64,000 nucleotides of DNA from Gelidibacter salicanalis (GCF_007997285.1 NZ_VORX01000001.1:620001-684000), one strand, 5' to 3'. Numbered from the stretch's first letter, positions 8,507-18,547 are shown. The notes: a model not told the origin generated them from the sequence alone. Numbers and translations: made by a program.

Positions 8507-9978
8507 TGATGATCATTTAAATCTAAATACAAGGCCAAAAAGAACAATTCTGAGATGATTTTGGTGCCAGACGGCGAAAAATGGGTATAGTCATTGGCGG
8601 CCAAACCTTGGTCCACCCAATGTTGCATGGCATTTTCACCTCCCATCGCGTCAAACATGCTCCAAAATGCAATGCCAATTGTCGTGCAAATGTCTTTTAG
8701 AGTTTCATTGAGATAAGGAAGTAATGGGTATGTTTTCATCTGCCCATTGTCATTTGTGGTCATATCTGAAGGACCAATAAAAATAACACTGGCATTAGGA
8801 CTTTTACGTTTTACCCAATTGATATGGTTTTTAAGGTATCCTGCGTATTCATTGACTGCTAACGAATCTTTAAGATAAGGCACGGAATTACCGCCGTACT
8901 GAAAAATCAGTAGTTTGGGTTGTAACTGCTGCAGCATGTTTTGAAAATTGACGCTATTCGTTCCCGCAAAAATAGTTCCTGAAGAGCCTCTCATGGCAAC
9001 GTTATCCAAAGAGATCCCGCTATTGCCGTCGAGAGTGAGGCCGTAAAAATCTGGGCTGATCTTGCTCTCTAATTCAATTTTAAGGTTGGAAGGGGTGTTT
9101 GAGAGTTGGATGTTGAAGTTATGGTAAGCGCCGTCCGCAATTAAGTGTTCTGAGGCAATTAAGGCGCCGTCATTATACACTTTTATGGTGGTTGGTGCTA
9201 AGGCATTGCCATAATGCAATCCGATAGACGTGAAATTTCTTAACAGTGCATAGGATTTGCTGGGAATGCCAATTGTGATACTGGCTTTTCTAGTGGTTAA
9301 GGAATCTAACAGCAGCTCATCCACAAAATCATAAGCTTCCGTGAAACGTGACAGCGACGAATACACTCCGTATTTTTTATGTGAAAATTTTTCTTGGGTG
9401 GGATCAAAATAAGCGTGCCGCGTCCAGTTTTCAGAAGGCGTCACCTTAGCGCTTATTTGCTCATAAACCTGAACGATAGGCACAAATCCAGGACCCGATC
9501 CGCCATACATACTTTGCAGACGATTCCTGAGATATCCAGAAATACGGTCGCCCTCCAATTGCGAATCGCCATAATGAATGATGCGGGCGCGGCTATTTGT
9601 CAAATTTTCGCGCAATTGTGAAATAAAAGCTGATCGGTTATCAGGATAGTTGATGCGCTGTACTTTAGAGGTGTCAATTTTTTTAAAATCAGGAATGCTT
9701 GGTTTGGAAGTACTAGAATTTTTATCCAAATCTTTAACCAAATTCTCTACGTTGGTCACGATGCTGTCTAAACTTTTAATCTTAGCACGATCTTGACCTT
9801 GGTTTTCAAGAAAACTCTTGTGTGTGGGGAATTTGATATCAACATCACCCATAAAAAACCCTTCTTGGGTTTTTCCGTTGGGGAGACTTTTGGAGATGCT
9901 CAGATAAGTCACTCCAAACAATACCACTAGGGTGGCTATAATATAGAACACTATTTTAAAGGGTGAGTAACTCATCAA
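8503..9978 (-). CDS. Membrane-anchored SGNH/GDSL-like protein, O-acetylation operon
   Basis: First gene of the three-gene operon. The 491-aa protein has an N-terminal membrane anchor (about residues 8-27), a linker of about 90 residues, then an SGNH domain with YGDSQ (136-140) as block I, QYGGN (360-364) in the block III position and DYTH (463-466) as block V. Between blocks I and III lies a 200-residue insertion that looks like a beta-rich accessory or carbohydrate-binding module (about 230-335). It differs clearly from the following SGNH protein, so the operon has two non-redundant SGNH subunits, which is the usual plan for a transmembrane acetyl relay. Confidence 0.8.
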   Translation of the reverse strand: MMSYSPFKIVFYIIATLVVLFGVTYLSISKSLPNGKTQEGFFMGDVDIKFPTHKSFLENQGQDRAKIKSLDSIVTNVENLVKDLDKNSSTSKPSIPDFKKIDTSKVQRINYPDNRSAFISQLRENLTNSRARIIHYGDSQLEGDRISGYLRNRLQSMYGGSGPGFVPIVQVYEQISAKVTPSENWTRHAYFDPTQEKFSHKKYGVYSSLSRFTEAYDFVDELLLDSLTTRKASITIGIPSKSYALLRNFTSIGLHYGNALAPTTIKVYNDGALIASEHLIADGAYHNFNIQLSNTPSNLKIELESKISPDFYGLTLDGNSGISLDNVAMRGSSGTIFAGTNSVNFQNMLQQLQPKLLIFQYGGNSVPYLKDSLAVNEYAGYLKNHINWVKRKSPNASVIFIGPSDMTTNDNGQMKTYPLLPYLNETLKDICTTIGIAFWSMFDAMGGENAMQHWVDQGLAANDYTHFSPSGTKIISELFFLALYLDLNDHQ

Positions 9979-10095
9979 CTGTATTTGGGAAACGCTGCTT
10001 TTGGTGATCGAAATATAGTGTAAAAATAATTACAAACTAGTTTGAATTCATACAGCCACTCGTGTAAAGAATCCAATAGTACTAGGTTTATTTAA

Positions 10096-11520
10096 CTAAC
10101 AGTCCGATAAATTCACGCTTACGGCCAAACCGCCTTCGGAGGTTTCCTTATACTTTGTATTCATGTCCTTAGCAGTTTCCCACATGGTCTGCACCACTTT
10201 ATCCAAAGGCACTTTTACGTTTTTAGGATCGGTATTCAACGCCAGCTCTGCAGCATTGATTGCTTTTAAAGCGCCCATCGCATTGCGTTCTATACAGGGA
10301 ATTTGCACTAAGCCTCCAATGGGGTCACAGGTTAATCCGAGGTGATGTTCCATAGCAATTTCCGCGGCAATCAAAACTTGTTCAGGAGAACCTCCCAACA
10401 ATTCACATAATCCAGCTGCGGCCATGGCGGATGACACGCCAATTTCAGCCTGACACCCACCCATAGCTGCTGAAATAGTGGCATTTTTCTTGAAAATGCT
10501 ACCAATCTCTCCCGCAACTAAAAGAAATTTTTTGATATGCTCAAAATCACCTTCATGGTTTTCAATAACTAAATAGTACATGAGCACTGATGGAATTACG
10601 CCGGCACTACCGTTTGTAGGTGCTGTTACTACTCGCCCTAAGGCAGCATTGACCTCATTGACGCTTAAAGCAAAACAGCTGACCCATTTTAAAATCTGTC
10701 TGAATTTAACTTCTGTTTGTCTAATGGTTTCCAACCATTCCTGCGGATCGTTATAGGGGATGTCACCTTTTAAGTTTTCGTACATGTCATAGGCGCGTCG
10801 TCTGACATTTAAACCGCCGGGTAAATGCCCTTCAGTGTGACAACCAGTATACATACACTCCAACATGGTGTCCCAAATTCGGTGCAACTCAAAATCGATC
10901 GTGTCCATAGCTCTGATGGATTTCTCGTTTTCTAAGACCACACTGGACACGGGTAAATCTAATTCCTTACAATAGGCGAGGAGTTCTGTCCCCAACCGAA
11001 TTGGGTAAGGGAAGGTGTTTTCGAAAATCTTATGATTCTTTTTAGAAACCTTGCGTTCTTCTTTAACCACAAATCCGCCACCAATGGAATAGAAAGTCGA
11101 ACTTGTTTTTCGACCGTCAATGAGAGCGGTGAACTTCATACCATTGGCGTGAAAGGGTAAGAACTTTCGGTTGAAGACGATATCTGTTGCAGGGTCGAAT
11201 GTAATAGCAACTTCGTTATTAAATAATAAGGTATGGGTGCTTTTTACAGTGGCGATGATGGATTCCAGAGTATCGATGGGAATACGTTCAGGGTCGGCGC
11301 CATAAAGACCTAAAATAACAGCATAATCGGTGGCATGACCTTTACCGGTCAAGGACAAAGAGCCATAGAGGTCTACGGTGATACGTTCAACTTTATCAAA
11401 TTTTTTGCTGTCCTTTAATTCCTTAATCCAGCGTTCCGCAGCACGCCAAGGTCCTAAAGTATGGGAACTTGATGGGCCAACGCCGATTTTTAACATGTCG
11501 AATACTGAAATACACTCCAT
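10096..11520 (-). CDS. sdaA: L-serine ammonia-lyase, iron-sulfur dependent, single chain
   Basis: Deaminates L-serine to pyruvate and ammonia. The fused alpha-beta form is complete at 474 aa: [14 protein letters not shown] at 15-28 marks the beta-type N-terminal domain, and the catalytic domain has [13 protein letters not shown] plus three cysteines expected to bind the 4Fe-4S cluster, Cys356 (GGCQAE), Cys398 (TCDPIGG) and Cys409 (IPCIERN). It is a single-gene unit with a good -7 box just upstream of the start. Confidence 0.95.
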   Translation of the reverse strand: MECISVFDMLKIGVGPSSSHTLGPWRAAERWIKELKDSKKFDKVERITVDLYGSLSLTGKGHATDYAVILGLYGADPERIPIDTLESIIATVKSTHTLLFNNEVAITFDPATDIVFNRKFLPFHANGMKFTALIDGRKTSSTFYSIGGGFVVKEERKVSKKNHKIFENTFPYPIRLGTELLAYCKELDLPVSSVVLENEKSIRAMDTIDFELHRIWDTMLECMYTGCHTEGHLPGGLNVRRRAYDMYENLKGDIPYNDPQEWLETIRQTEVKFRQILKWVSCFALSVNEVNAALGRVVTAPTNGSAGVIPSVLMYYLVIENHEGDFEHIKKFLLVAGEIGSIFKKNATISAAMGGCQAEIGVSSAMAAAGLCELLGGSPEQVLIAAEIAMEHHLGLTCDPIGGLVQIPCIERNAMGALKAINAAELALNTDPKNVKVPLDKVVQTMWETAKDMNTKYKETSEGGLAVSVNLSDC

Positions 11521-11542
11521 TAACGAAAACGATTTAGAGGTA

Positions 11543-11550
11543 CAAAGATA
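11543..11550 (-). promoter_or_regulatory. Candidate -7 box of the L-serine ammonia-lyase gene
   Basis: On the minus strand this reads TATCTTTG, a perfect match to the Bacteroidota TAnnTTTG element, about 22 bp upstream of the start codon. A TTTTG lies upstream but with only about 14 bp between the boxes, shorter than the usual 17-23, so the -33 part is uncertain. Confidence 0.5.
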
Positions 11551-11808
11551 GCCTCTTTTTACTTCAAAACGGAATTGAAATGCCCCAGAAATAAGAAGAC
11601 AATTTATCTGCTTGAAACTGTTTAAATTAGGTCAATTTACCTGACATTATTAAGGAGAAGATAGTAAAAAATAAACGCCATATAGTTTAAGCGAAAAGGC
11701 TTAATCTGCCGGAAAGAACAAGGTTTTACCAAAATTAAATAATAGTTAGTGATTTGGCATCATCATCATTACATTCACTTTTATGACCTTAAATTATATG
11801 TATAAAAA
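11551..11808. other. Gene-free AT-rich spacer
   Basis: Between the L-serine ammonia-lyase promoter and the terminator of the lipoprotein gene I see no reading frame, repeat or structured element. A short CATCATCATT run near 11760 is the only simple-sequence feature. Confidence 0.5.
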
Positions 11809-11835
11809 AAAGGATGCTTTTAAAAAACATCCTTT
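11809..11835 (-). terminator. Hairpin terminator of the collagen-like lipoprotein gene
   Basis: AAAGGATG and CATCCTTT form an 8-bp stem with an A/T loop, and the minus strand continues into a T-run, 24 bp beyond the stop of the minus-strand gene. Confidence 0.65.
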
Positions 11836-11858
11836 ACTAATATATAATGTATTTAAAA

Positions 11859-12362
11859 TTATTTCAGATCAAAATTCTTGATGTTATTCGCTTTCATGAC
11901 CTGGTCTAGATTAGAAACGTCAACGGCGTCCACATTATCAGCAGGAATGACTACCACTCTAAACACTTGGTTTTGGGTCCATTCTGCATCCAATGTATTT
12001 AAATCGACCGTGCCGTCTAAAAAGAAACGCACATCAGTTTGGGTGAAGTCGAAATTGTATACCAAAGTACCACTTTCAAAAGCGACGCTTTGTGGGAGTA
12101 AACGCCAGATGTCTGTGCCGTTATCGGTTTCCCATAAAATATAAACCAGTGCAACATCAGATGGTTTGACATCGAAGCCATAATTTTCAGTGATTGAAAA
12201 ATTATTAGCAGCATTAAAATTGACATCTATTTCAAAAGCAGATGATGTAATAATTCCGCCGTTAATACCATCCAGTCCTGGAGGTCCTGGAGGGCCTTGG
12301 TCGCCTGAACAGGCCGTGAATGTTAAGGCTATAACACATAATAAGGTTGCGATCTTTTTCAT
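11859..12362 (-). CDS. Lipoprotein with short collagen-like GPP segment
   Basis: The 167-aa protein has a lipoprotein signal: hydrophobic h-region then a lipobox-like FTAC with Cys18, so it is probably anchored in the outer membrane or periplasm. Right after it comes a short Gly-X-Y stretch with GPPGPPG (about residues 23-29), typical of the tiny collagen-like linkers found on Bacteroidota lipoproteins, followed by a beta-rich domain of about 130 residues that I do not recognise. It is transcribed away from dnaK, with which it shares the intergenic region. Confidence 0.75.
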   Translation of the reverse strand: MKKIATLLCVIALTFTACSGDQGPPGPPGLDGINGGIITSSAFEIDVNFNAANNFSITENYGFDVKPSDVALVYILWETDNGTDIWRLLPQSVAFESGTLVYNFDFTQTDVRFFLDGTVDLNTLDAEWTQNQVFRVVVIPADNVDAVDVSNLDQVMKANNIKNFDLK

Positions 12363-12443
12363 GAGATTTTTTTTTGGTGAATTGTAAAATTACGAATGTA
12401 TTGCGATAAAGGCTCATAACTATGCCAAAATATTTTGTAAAAA

Positions 12444-12484
12444 TGACACCTTGTCACATTTTCTGTCATGGCACAATGATTGAC
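12444..12484 (+). promoter_or_regulatory. dnaK control region: inverted repeat plus sigma-54-like -24/-12 element
   Basis: At 12444-12456 there is a perfect 5-bp inverted repeat TGACA-CCT-TGTCA, another TGTCA at 12464-12468, and at 12469-12484 TGGCACAATGATTGAC, which fits the sigma-54 pattern TGGCAC-N5-TTG with correct spacing but lacks the usual C after TTG. Transcription would start about 12495, some 40 bp before the start codon. No TAnnTTTG box is seen here. The function of the inverted repeat as an activator or repressor site is inference. Confidence 0.5.
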
Positions 12485-12533
12485 ATATACAAAGAGAAAT
12501 AAAAAATTAATAATTCAACACAAAACATATATT

Positions 12534-14441
12534 ATGAGTAAAATAATTGGAATCGATTTAGGTACAACCAACTCTTGCGTTTCGGTAATGGAAGGTAACG
12601 AGCCAGTTGTAATTCCTAATGCAGAAGGTAAAAGAACTACACCATCTGTCATTGCTTTCGTAGAAGGTGGTGAAATTAAAGTTGGTGATCCAGCAAAACG
12701 ACAAGCGGTAACAAACCCTACAAAAACGGTTTCTTCCATTAAACGTTTTATGGGTAATAAGTATTCTGAATCTAAAAAAGAAGCAGAACGTGTACCATAT
12801 AAAGTGGTAAAAGGAGATAATGATACGCCAAGAGTAGATATTGACGGTCGTTTATATACCCCACAAGAATTATCAGCAATGATTCTTCAAAAAATGAAGA
12901 AAACTGCTGAGGATTATTTAGGGACAACGGTTACTGAAGCTGTTATTACGGTACCAGCTTACTTTAATGACTCTCAACGTCAGGCTACAAAAGAAGCTGG
13001 TGAAATTGCAGGTTTAAAGGTGCGTCGTATTATTAACGAACCAACTGCTGCTGCTTTAGCTTACGGATTGGATAAAAAAGGAATTGATCAAAAAATAGTT
13101 GTTTTTGACTTTGGTGGTGGAACACATGATGTGTCTATCCTTGAGTTGGGTGATGGCGTTTTTGAAGTATTGTCAACAGAAGGAGATACTCACTTAGGTG
13201 GTGATGACGTAGATGAGAAAATCATCGATTGGTTAGCTGACGAATTCAAAAAAGAAGAAGATATCGATTTGCGTAAAGATCCTATGGCGCTTCAACGTTT
13301 AAAAGAAGCATCCGAGAAAGCTAAGATTGAATTATCATCTTCAGCACAAACTGAAATCAACTTACCTTATGTAACAGCTACAGCAAGCGGTCCTAAACAC
13401 TTGGTTAGAACGTTGAGCAGAGCTAAATTTGAGCAATTGATTGATGATTTGGTAAAACGTACTATTGAGCCATGTCAAAATGCAATGAAAGCTGCAGGTC
13501 TTTCAAAAGAAGATATTGATGAAGTTATCTTGGTTGGTGGTTCTACACGTATCCCAGCTGTACAAGAGGCGGTTGAAAAATTCTTCGGTAAAAAACCTAG
13601 TAAAGGTGTAAACGCTGATGAAGTTGTGGCCGTAGGTGCTGCAATTCAAGGTGGTGTATTGTCAGGAGATGTAAAAGATGTTTTATTACTTGATGTCACT
13701 CCGTTATCTCTAGGTATTGAAACTATGGGTAATGTGATGACGAAGTTAATTGAAGCGAACACGACAATTCCTACTAAGAAATCGCAAGTATTCTCAACAG
13801 CTGCAGATAATCAACCTTCAGTGGAGATCCACGTATTACAAGGTGAGCGTGCTATGGCTGCCGATAATAAAACTATTGGACGTTTCCATTTAGATGGTAT
13901 TCCACCAGCACAACGCGGAACGCCTCAAATTGAAGTAACGTTTGATATTGATGCCAATGGTATCATTCACGTAACTGCTGGCGATAAAGCGACAGGAAAA
14001 ACACAAGACATTCGTATTGAAGCGTCTTCTGGACTGACTGAAGAAGAAATCAAACGCATGAGAGCTGATGCTGAAGCAAATGCTGATGCTGATAAATTAG
14101 CGAAAGAAAAAGCAGACAAATTAAACGCTGCTGATGCTATGATTTTCCAAACGGAAAGTCAGTTGAAAGAATTTGGTGAAAAATTATCTGATGATAAGAA
14201 AAAACCAATTGAAGAAGCGTTAGAAGAATTGAAAACTGCTTTCGACTCTAAAGATATCGCAGTCATTGATCCTGCTCTTGAGAAAATCAATGAAGCTTGG
14301 AAAGTAGCTAGTGAAGAGATGTACAAAGCACAAGCAGATGCTCAGGGTGGTGGACAACCAGGACCTGATGCAGGAGCTGAAGGCGGACAGTCTAACGAAG
14401 GCAGTGATGTTGAAGACGTAGACTTTGAAGAAGTGAAATAG
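12534..14441 (+). CDS. dnaK: Chaperone DnaK (Hsp70)
   Basis: ATP-driven folding chaperone, working with DnaJ and GrpE in the cytoplasm. From the ATG at 12534 the protein is 635 aa and begins [15 protein letters not shown], the classic phosphate-1 motif; an in-frame extension to 12480 has no homology and runs into the promoter. The nucleotide-binding domain has [11 protein letters not shown] and VGGSTRIP; the substrate domain and the lid follow, and the tail ends in the conserved acidic [11 protein letters not shown]. The phosphate-2 loop reads GGGTHDVS rather than GGGTFDVS, which I believe is common in this family. A degraded duplicate of its 3' third lies at 18543-19079. No dnaJ or grpE is adjacent. 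Confidence 0.97.
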   Translation: MSKIIGIDLGTTNSCVSVMEGNEPVVIPNAEGKRTTPSVIAFVEGGEIKVGDPAKRQAVTNPTKTVSSIKRFMGNKYSESKKEAERVPYKVVKGDNDTPRVDIDGRLYTPQELSAMILQKMKKTAEDYLGTTVTEAVITVPAYFNDSQRQATKEAGEIAGLKVRRIINEPTAAALAYGLDKKGIDQKIVVFDFGGGTHDVSILELGDGVFEVLSTEGDTHLGGDDVDEKIIDWLADEFKKEEDIDLRKDPMALQRLKEASEKAKIELSSSAQTEINLPYVTATASGPKHLVRTLSRAKFEQLIDDLVKRTIEPCQNAMKAAGLSKEDIDEVILVGGSTRIPAVQEAVEKFFGKKPSKGVNADEVVAVGAAIQGGVLSGDVKDVLLLDVTPLSLGIETMGNVMTKLIEANTTIPTKKSQVFSTAADNQPSVEIHVLQGERAMAADNKTIGRFHLDGIPPAQRGTPQIEVTFDIDANGIIHVTAGDKATGKTQDIRIEASSGLTEEEIKRMRADAEANADADKLAKEKADKLNAADAMIFQTESQLKEFGEKLSDDKKKPIEEALEELKTAFDSKDIAVIDPALEKINEAWKVASEEMYKAQADAQGGGQPGPDAGAEGGQSNEGSDVEDVDFEEVK

Positions 14442-14512
14442 ATTTAAAAGTTAGCAGTAGGAGGGATGTCAAATTTACAATGAATTCCAACTACCTAAAC
14501 TATAGAAAATGG

Positions 14513-14545
14513 CCTGCAAGAATTAATTCTTGCAGGTTTTTTTTT
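14513..14545 (+). terminator. Rho-independent terminator of dnaK
   Basis: A perfect 24-bp palindrome (CCTGCAAGAATT and its complement) at 14513-14536 is followed by nine T residues. Confidence 0.9.
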
Positions 14546-15160
14546 GTAATTGCAATACATTGCTAAATGGAGGTACTTGTCTATAATGTAAAGTTTAAAT
14601 TATAAAAGAAATGGAAAAAAATAAATTGTAATAAATTGATTGTAAGTTGGTTGTAATTTATTATCTTTAATTATTCCCATTATTTATTACAAAATTATTT
14701 TTGTTTAATGCCATTTGATTGATAGCAAATATTCAGAATTGAAAAATTACATCTTTGAACTTTCAGGTTCGAGAGATTCTTTTTCATGAGTTATCAACCA
14801 AGTCACGGCATGTGTTGGATTATTATTTAAATTGATATTAAATACAAAATCTAATGAAACAAAATTATCTTCTCAACCTTTTACACAAATGTGGCCAAGT
14901 CATACATTTTGATGACCAAAATTGCTTGGCATCTTTTGATTTTCTACTTCTTCTTTCGGATGACACATTTTACAGGCGTTTCTGTATTCAGAATTAATCG
15001 CTATCTCCACACAAAAAATCTTACATTTTAAATTAGCCTTTATTATCTGCCTAGAATTTTGAAAACTGATTTTTAAGTATCTAAACTGTTACTTTTAAAC
15101 TTCAGCAACTTACATATTGTTATAAAAACTGATTTATTATTAAGTTAAAACAATGATGTG
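14546..15160. other. Long AT-rich gene-free region, possible gene relic on the minus strand
   Basis: No plausible full gene is found. On the minus strand around 14920-15080 one frame stays open for about 50 codons, has no convincing start, and carries a CKMCH (CxxCH haem- or metal-binding-like) motif at 14960-14974 before a stop. This could be a decayed gene remnant or chance. The remainder is promoter-rich AT sequence ahead of the secreted protein gene. Confidence 0.35.
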
Positions 15161-17770
15161 ATGTTATCTAAAAACTTTACTATTTCTAGTAGAAAAGGGA
15201 TTTCTACTAAAAATGCAATATCCTTCGGGAATTGTTCTTCGACATTTTGTAATCGCATAATAGGCTTTACCTTCTTTATGCTTTTATGTGTTATGTCAAA
15301 TGAGCTTACTGCTCAAATTAATATTTTTGACAACTTAATTGGTGATTGGGTGCCTGTCTTAAATGATGCATCTAATTCGGCAAAATCATTTTCTAGAGAT
15401 GCCAATTCGTCTAATGACACTCAATTTACTCAAGGTTCTCAAGATCCCGATTATATTGCTGACTGGGGTTGGGAATTTGGGAATACCAATGATAAAGGTG
15501 ACATTTCCAATGCGGGAGCTGCCCTAATTGGTGAAACTTTATACTTTTTTAGCGATAGAACGGCAATTAATGGTGATGCGTCAATTGGATTTTGGTTCTT
15601 TCAAAATAGGGTGTCAAGAAATCCGGATGGCACTTTCTCTGGAACACACACAGTAGGTGACATTTTAGTATTAAGTAATTTTACAAATGGAGGGGGTAAT
15701 TCAGATTTATTAATCTATACTTGGATAGGTGATGTTCCCGGTGGCCCTTTAAAATTTGAAAGAACAACCACGAATGCACATGTAAACACAATACCAATTG
15801 TAATTCCTAGTGAAGGTCCATTTGATGCCTCACGTAATGGAGGACTTGTGAATGGCGATATGTGGACCTATCAAGGGAAAAACGTACCTAGCGTAGGGAC
15901 GCCTTCACCTAATAACTATCACACTGGTGCCTTTTTTGAAGGATTTGTGAATTTAAGCGCTATAAGTGACAAATGTTTTACAACATTTATGGTAGAAACT
16001 AGAAATTCTCAATCCATTAACGCAGCACTTCAAGATTTCGTAATGGATGAGTTTGGCGGAATTCCAAGCGCTCCTGTAACAAGTCCAATGGAATACTGTA
16101 TGGGAGAGATCGCCTCGCAATTAAGTGCTACGGGATCAAATTTATTATGGTACGATTCTATAATTGATTCTACGGGAGATACCACTGCACCAACACCAAA
16201 TACAAGTGTTGCAGGTGTTTATGATTTTTACGTTTCTCAAAGTACGGACCGAGGATGTGAGAGTGAGAGAGCATTATTAAGAGTCACCGTAAATCCTAAA
16301 CCTTCCTGTTCTATCTCAAGTAGTACTGACCCAAGTTGTAATGGTGGATCTGATGGTTCATTGACTTCGGTAGGAAGTGGAGGTACCGCTCCATACTCTT
16401 ACAGTCTAAATGGTGGCACTTCCCAAGCTGATGGTACGTTCAGTGGATTATCAGCCAATGTTTTATACACAATTGAAGTCACTGATGCTAAAGGTTGTAA
16501 ATCCACCTGTAGTAAAACTTTAACTCAACCGAATAGCTTAAGTTGTTCTATCTCAAGTAGTACTGACCCAAGTTGTAATGGTGGATCAGATGGCTCCTTA
16601 ACATCGGCTGGAAGTGGAGGCACCACACCATATTCCTACAGTTTAAATGGTGGCATTTCTCAAGCGAGTGGCACATTCAGTGGGTTATCAGCCAATGTTT
16701 TATACACAATTGAAGTCACTGATGCTAAAGGGTGTAAAACTACCTGTAGTGTAACCTTAAACCAACCGAATAGCTTAAGTTGTTCAATAACAATTAACAA
16801 CAATGACACTTGTGCTGAGGGTGCAGATGGAAGTGCGACCGTTGTTGCAACGGGTGGAACCGCTCCATATTCATATGTTTGGGATAATGGAGAAACTTTA
16901 GCTACAGCCGTAGCTCTTGGTCCAGGCCCGCATTCTGTGGTTGTAACAGATAAGAATGGATGTAAAACCACTTGTGAGACTACAGTGATGGTTGATGATT
17001 GTATGCAGTGTGAAACCGTTTTTGGTTATAATTCAAATTATTCATCATGTTTTCTCCAAGATCAGATTCCAAATAACCGTTGGGGTTGGACAAACCTAAT
17101 TTCAGGTGAGGGTACATATTCGTTTAATTTATATGAAGGAGCAGCGCAATGCGATATCTCAAAGGGTATTTTAGCGGGAACTGCTACTGTAGTTTATAGC
17201 GGTGGACAGGTTACAGTTACTTATAATATGAATCCAGGGTACGTATTGAGTGAAATACATGTATATATAGGTAAGGAGAAATATCCAAGAAAAAATGGCA
17301 AAATTACTGTTGCTCCAGGACAATATAATATTAATCCAGATTTAGGTGGCAATTATGTGTCTACTTATCAAATAGGTCCAGTGCCGATAACAGCACCATT
17401 TTATGTCATACTTCACGGCGTGAGTTGCAGCTCAAGCTCTATACCTGTATTAGCGAAAGAATCAATTATCGAAACAGATCCTGCGGTGCTTCAAGACATA
17501 AAAAATCAAAACATCTCCGTGTCGCCTAATCCATTTATAAATGAGATTAATGTTAAATATTCTTATAATTTTGACACTGATGTTCGAATTGAAATTAGGG
17601 ATTTGAATGGAATCTTAATTAAAACCATCCATGACAAAAACTATAAGAAAGGTTCGATCTCTGAGGTGAATGTAAACTTAGTCAAATATCTTGATAGGCT
17701 ATTATTTGTGAAAGTAACAAGCAATCAAGGAAGTGTCGTTAAAAAAATTATTTCTACAAATAGACGTTAA
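15161..17770 (+). CDS. Secreted SprB-repeat protein with type IX secretion sorting domain
   Basis: The ATG at 15161 gives 869 aa (a GTG just before it is the other option). An N-terminal signal with a long basic n-region and hydrophobic FTFFMLLCVMS segment ends at about ELTAQ, so export by Sec is expected. Residues about 30-300 form a beta-rich domain of unknown function; then an Ig-like CMGEIASQLSATG segment; then three SprB-type repeats of about 79 aa (PF13573-like, each with paired cysteines, DGSLTS and GTAPYSYS); a cysteine-containing domain; and a C-terminal SVSPNPF-type sorting tail of about 85 aa (TIGR04183 class). SprB-like proteins serve in adhesion and gliding. It is a monocistronic unit with its own terminator. 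Confidence 0.85.
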   Translation: MLSKNFTISSRKGISTKNAISFGNCSSTFCNRIIGFTFFMLLCVMSNELTAQINIFDNLIGDWVPVLNDASNSAKSFSRDANSSNDTQFTQGSQDPDYIADWGWEFGNTNDKGDISNAGAALIGETLYFFSDRTAINGDASIGFWFFQNRVSRNPDGTFSGTHTVGDILVLSNFTNGGGNSDLLIYTWIGDVPGGPLKFERTTTNAHVNTIPIVIPSEGPFDASRNGGLVNGDMWTYQGKNVPSVGTPSPNNYHTGAFFEGFVNLSAISDKCFTTFMVETRNSQSINAALQDFVMDEFGGIPSAPVTSPMEYCMGEIASQLSATGSNLLWYDSIIDSTGDTTAPTPNTSVAGVYDFYVSQSTDRGCESERALLRVTVNPKPSCSISSSTDPSCNGGSDGSLTSVGSGGTAPYSYSLNGGTSQADGTFSGLSANVLYTIEVTDAKGCKSTCSKTLTQPNSLSCSISSSTDPSCNGGSDGSLTSAGSGGTTPYSYSLNGGISQASGTFSGLSANVLYTIEVTDAKGCKTTCSVTLNQPNSLSCSITINNNDTCAEGADGSATVVATGGTAPYSYVWDNGETLATAVALGPGPHSVVVTDKNGCKTTCETTVMVDDCMQCETVFGYNSNYSSCFLQDQIPNNRWGWTNLISGEGTYSFNLYEGAAQCDISKGILAGTATVVYSGGQVTVTYNMNPGYVLSEIHVYIGKEKYPRKNGKITVAPGQYNINPDLGGNYVSTYQIGPVPITAPFYVILHGVSCSSSSIPVLAKESIIETDPAVLQDIKNQNISVSPNPFINEINVKYSYNFDTDVRIEIRDLNGILIKTIHDKNYKKGSISEVNVNLVKYLDRLLFVKVTSNQGSVVKKIISTNRR
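16307..16780 (+). repeat. Near-identical tandem 237-bp duplication encoding SprB repeats
   Basis: Units 16307-16543 and 16544-16780 are almost identical at DNA level, each 79 codons; a third, much more diverged unit follows to about 17000. The frame is kept. This points to recent unit duplication by recombination or slippage. Confidence 0.85.
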
Positions 17771-17800
17771 AGAATTGTTTTAACGATCTGAATTATTGAT

Positions 17801-17828
17801 AAAAGCTGCCTTTCGGGGCAGTTTTTTA
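17801..17828 (+). terminator. Terminator of the SprB-repeat gene
   Basis: CTGCC and GGCAG form a short stem round a TTTCGG loop, with AAAA before and a T-run after, 30 bp past the stop codon. Confidence 0.75.
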
Positions 17829-18027
17829 TTGATTTATGTTATTAAATGGAGATTGCTATTTAATGTTCAGTGGTTAATTAAATTGTCCATTGCATTATGA
17901 TATAATTAAGTAATGCAGAAGGTGTTATTTTAAATAATATAAAAGACAATCAAACAATATAGGGCTCTTTTATAAGAGTATATTCATTAAATTTCACAGT
18001 TGTTTTCATTAGGACACTTATATTTTA
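17829..18027. other. Gene-free AT-rich spacer before repeat copy A
   Basis: No reading frame or structured element is seen. A CATTAGGACACTTA sequence near 18008 vaguely resembles the end of the adjacent repeat element. Confidence 0.4.
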
Positions 18028-18257
18028 AATCATTGTTGTCCGATAAAGAATCAAGACCGCTGCGCTTCTAGAATCAAGAACAAAGACTTGCTTGCAACTA
18101 ACTAACAAACAACGATCATGTAAATTAAAATCACCCAGTCACTCTCGGTAAAAATAGCTTCTGAAAAGCAAGGTGTTATATTGAGAATCTCGTAATGTCT
18201 CTTGCTTTAAATGGGTTTGTTAAGTTATTTTTTATTTTTACCGGACACTAATGATTT
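18028..18257 (-). mobile_element. ~225-bp MITE-like element, copy A
   Basis: One of three similar copies (others at 20032-20251 and 46532-46756); this one lies in the opposite orientation. Ends are imperfect inverted repeats: ATCATTAGTGTCC at one side and ATCATTGTTGTCC at the other. Shared internal blocks include an ACCGAGAGTG-like motif and an AGCGCAGCGGTC motif close to one end. There is no transposase frame, so it is either a miniature element or an internally deleted insertion sequence that would need a transposase from elsewhere. Confidence 0.8.
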
Positions 18258-18371
18258 TAAATTATAAACTTAACATAAATAAGGAAATTTTTAAAACATT
18301 ATATTTTATAATAACTCTCTTATAATAGGCTACAGCAACGCAAGATGCTGAAATTCCGACGGGGAAGCTAT

Positions 18372-18547
18372 TTTTTATGCATGTATAATAATTAGTATAT
18401 TAATGAATTATAATACTTTAAATATGCGAATTAAACTTACCGAACTTCTCAATAATATACATCAAATCATTCAAGCACTAATACTCTTGGTGTCAATGCC
18501 TCAATGGTTATCGAGGCAATGAAAAAAGGGATCCCAGTTTTAATTCC
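18372..18547 (+). pseudogene. Degraded 5' fragment of a nitronate monooxygenase gene
   Basis: This stretch aligns with 21088-21257, the upstream region and first ~40 codons of the intact nitronate monooxygenase gene. The upstream ATGCATGTATAATAATT matches ATGCATGCATAATAATT at the intact locus. A start at 18424 gives [11 protein letters not shown] then IIQA, against MSRLNQLLNIK then IIQA in the intact gene. A frameshift near 18500 moves the match ([10 protein letters not shown] versus MVIEAMKGGI) to another frame. It then fuses to a dnaK fragment at a shared ATTCC. Confidence 0.75.

Noticed and set aside
12480-12533. Upstream ATG for dnaK at 12480
   Set aside because: The added 18 residues are not conserved, and the start would lie within the sigma-54-like promoter, upstream of the predicted transcription start.
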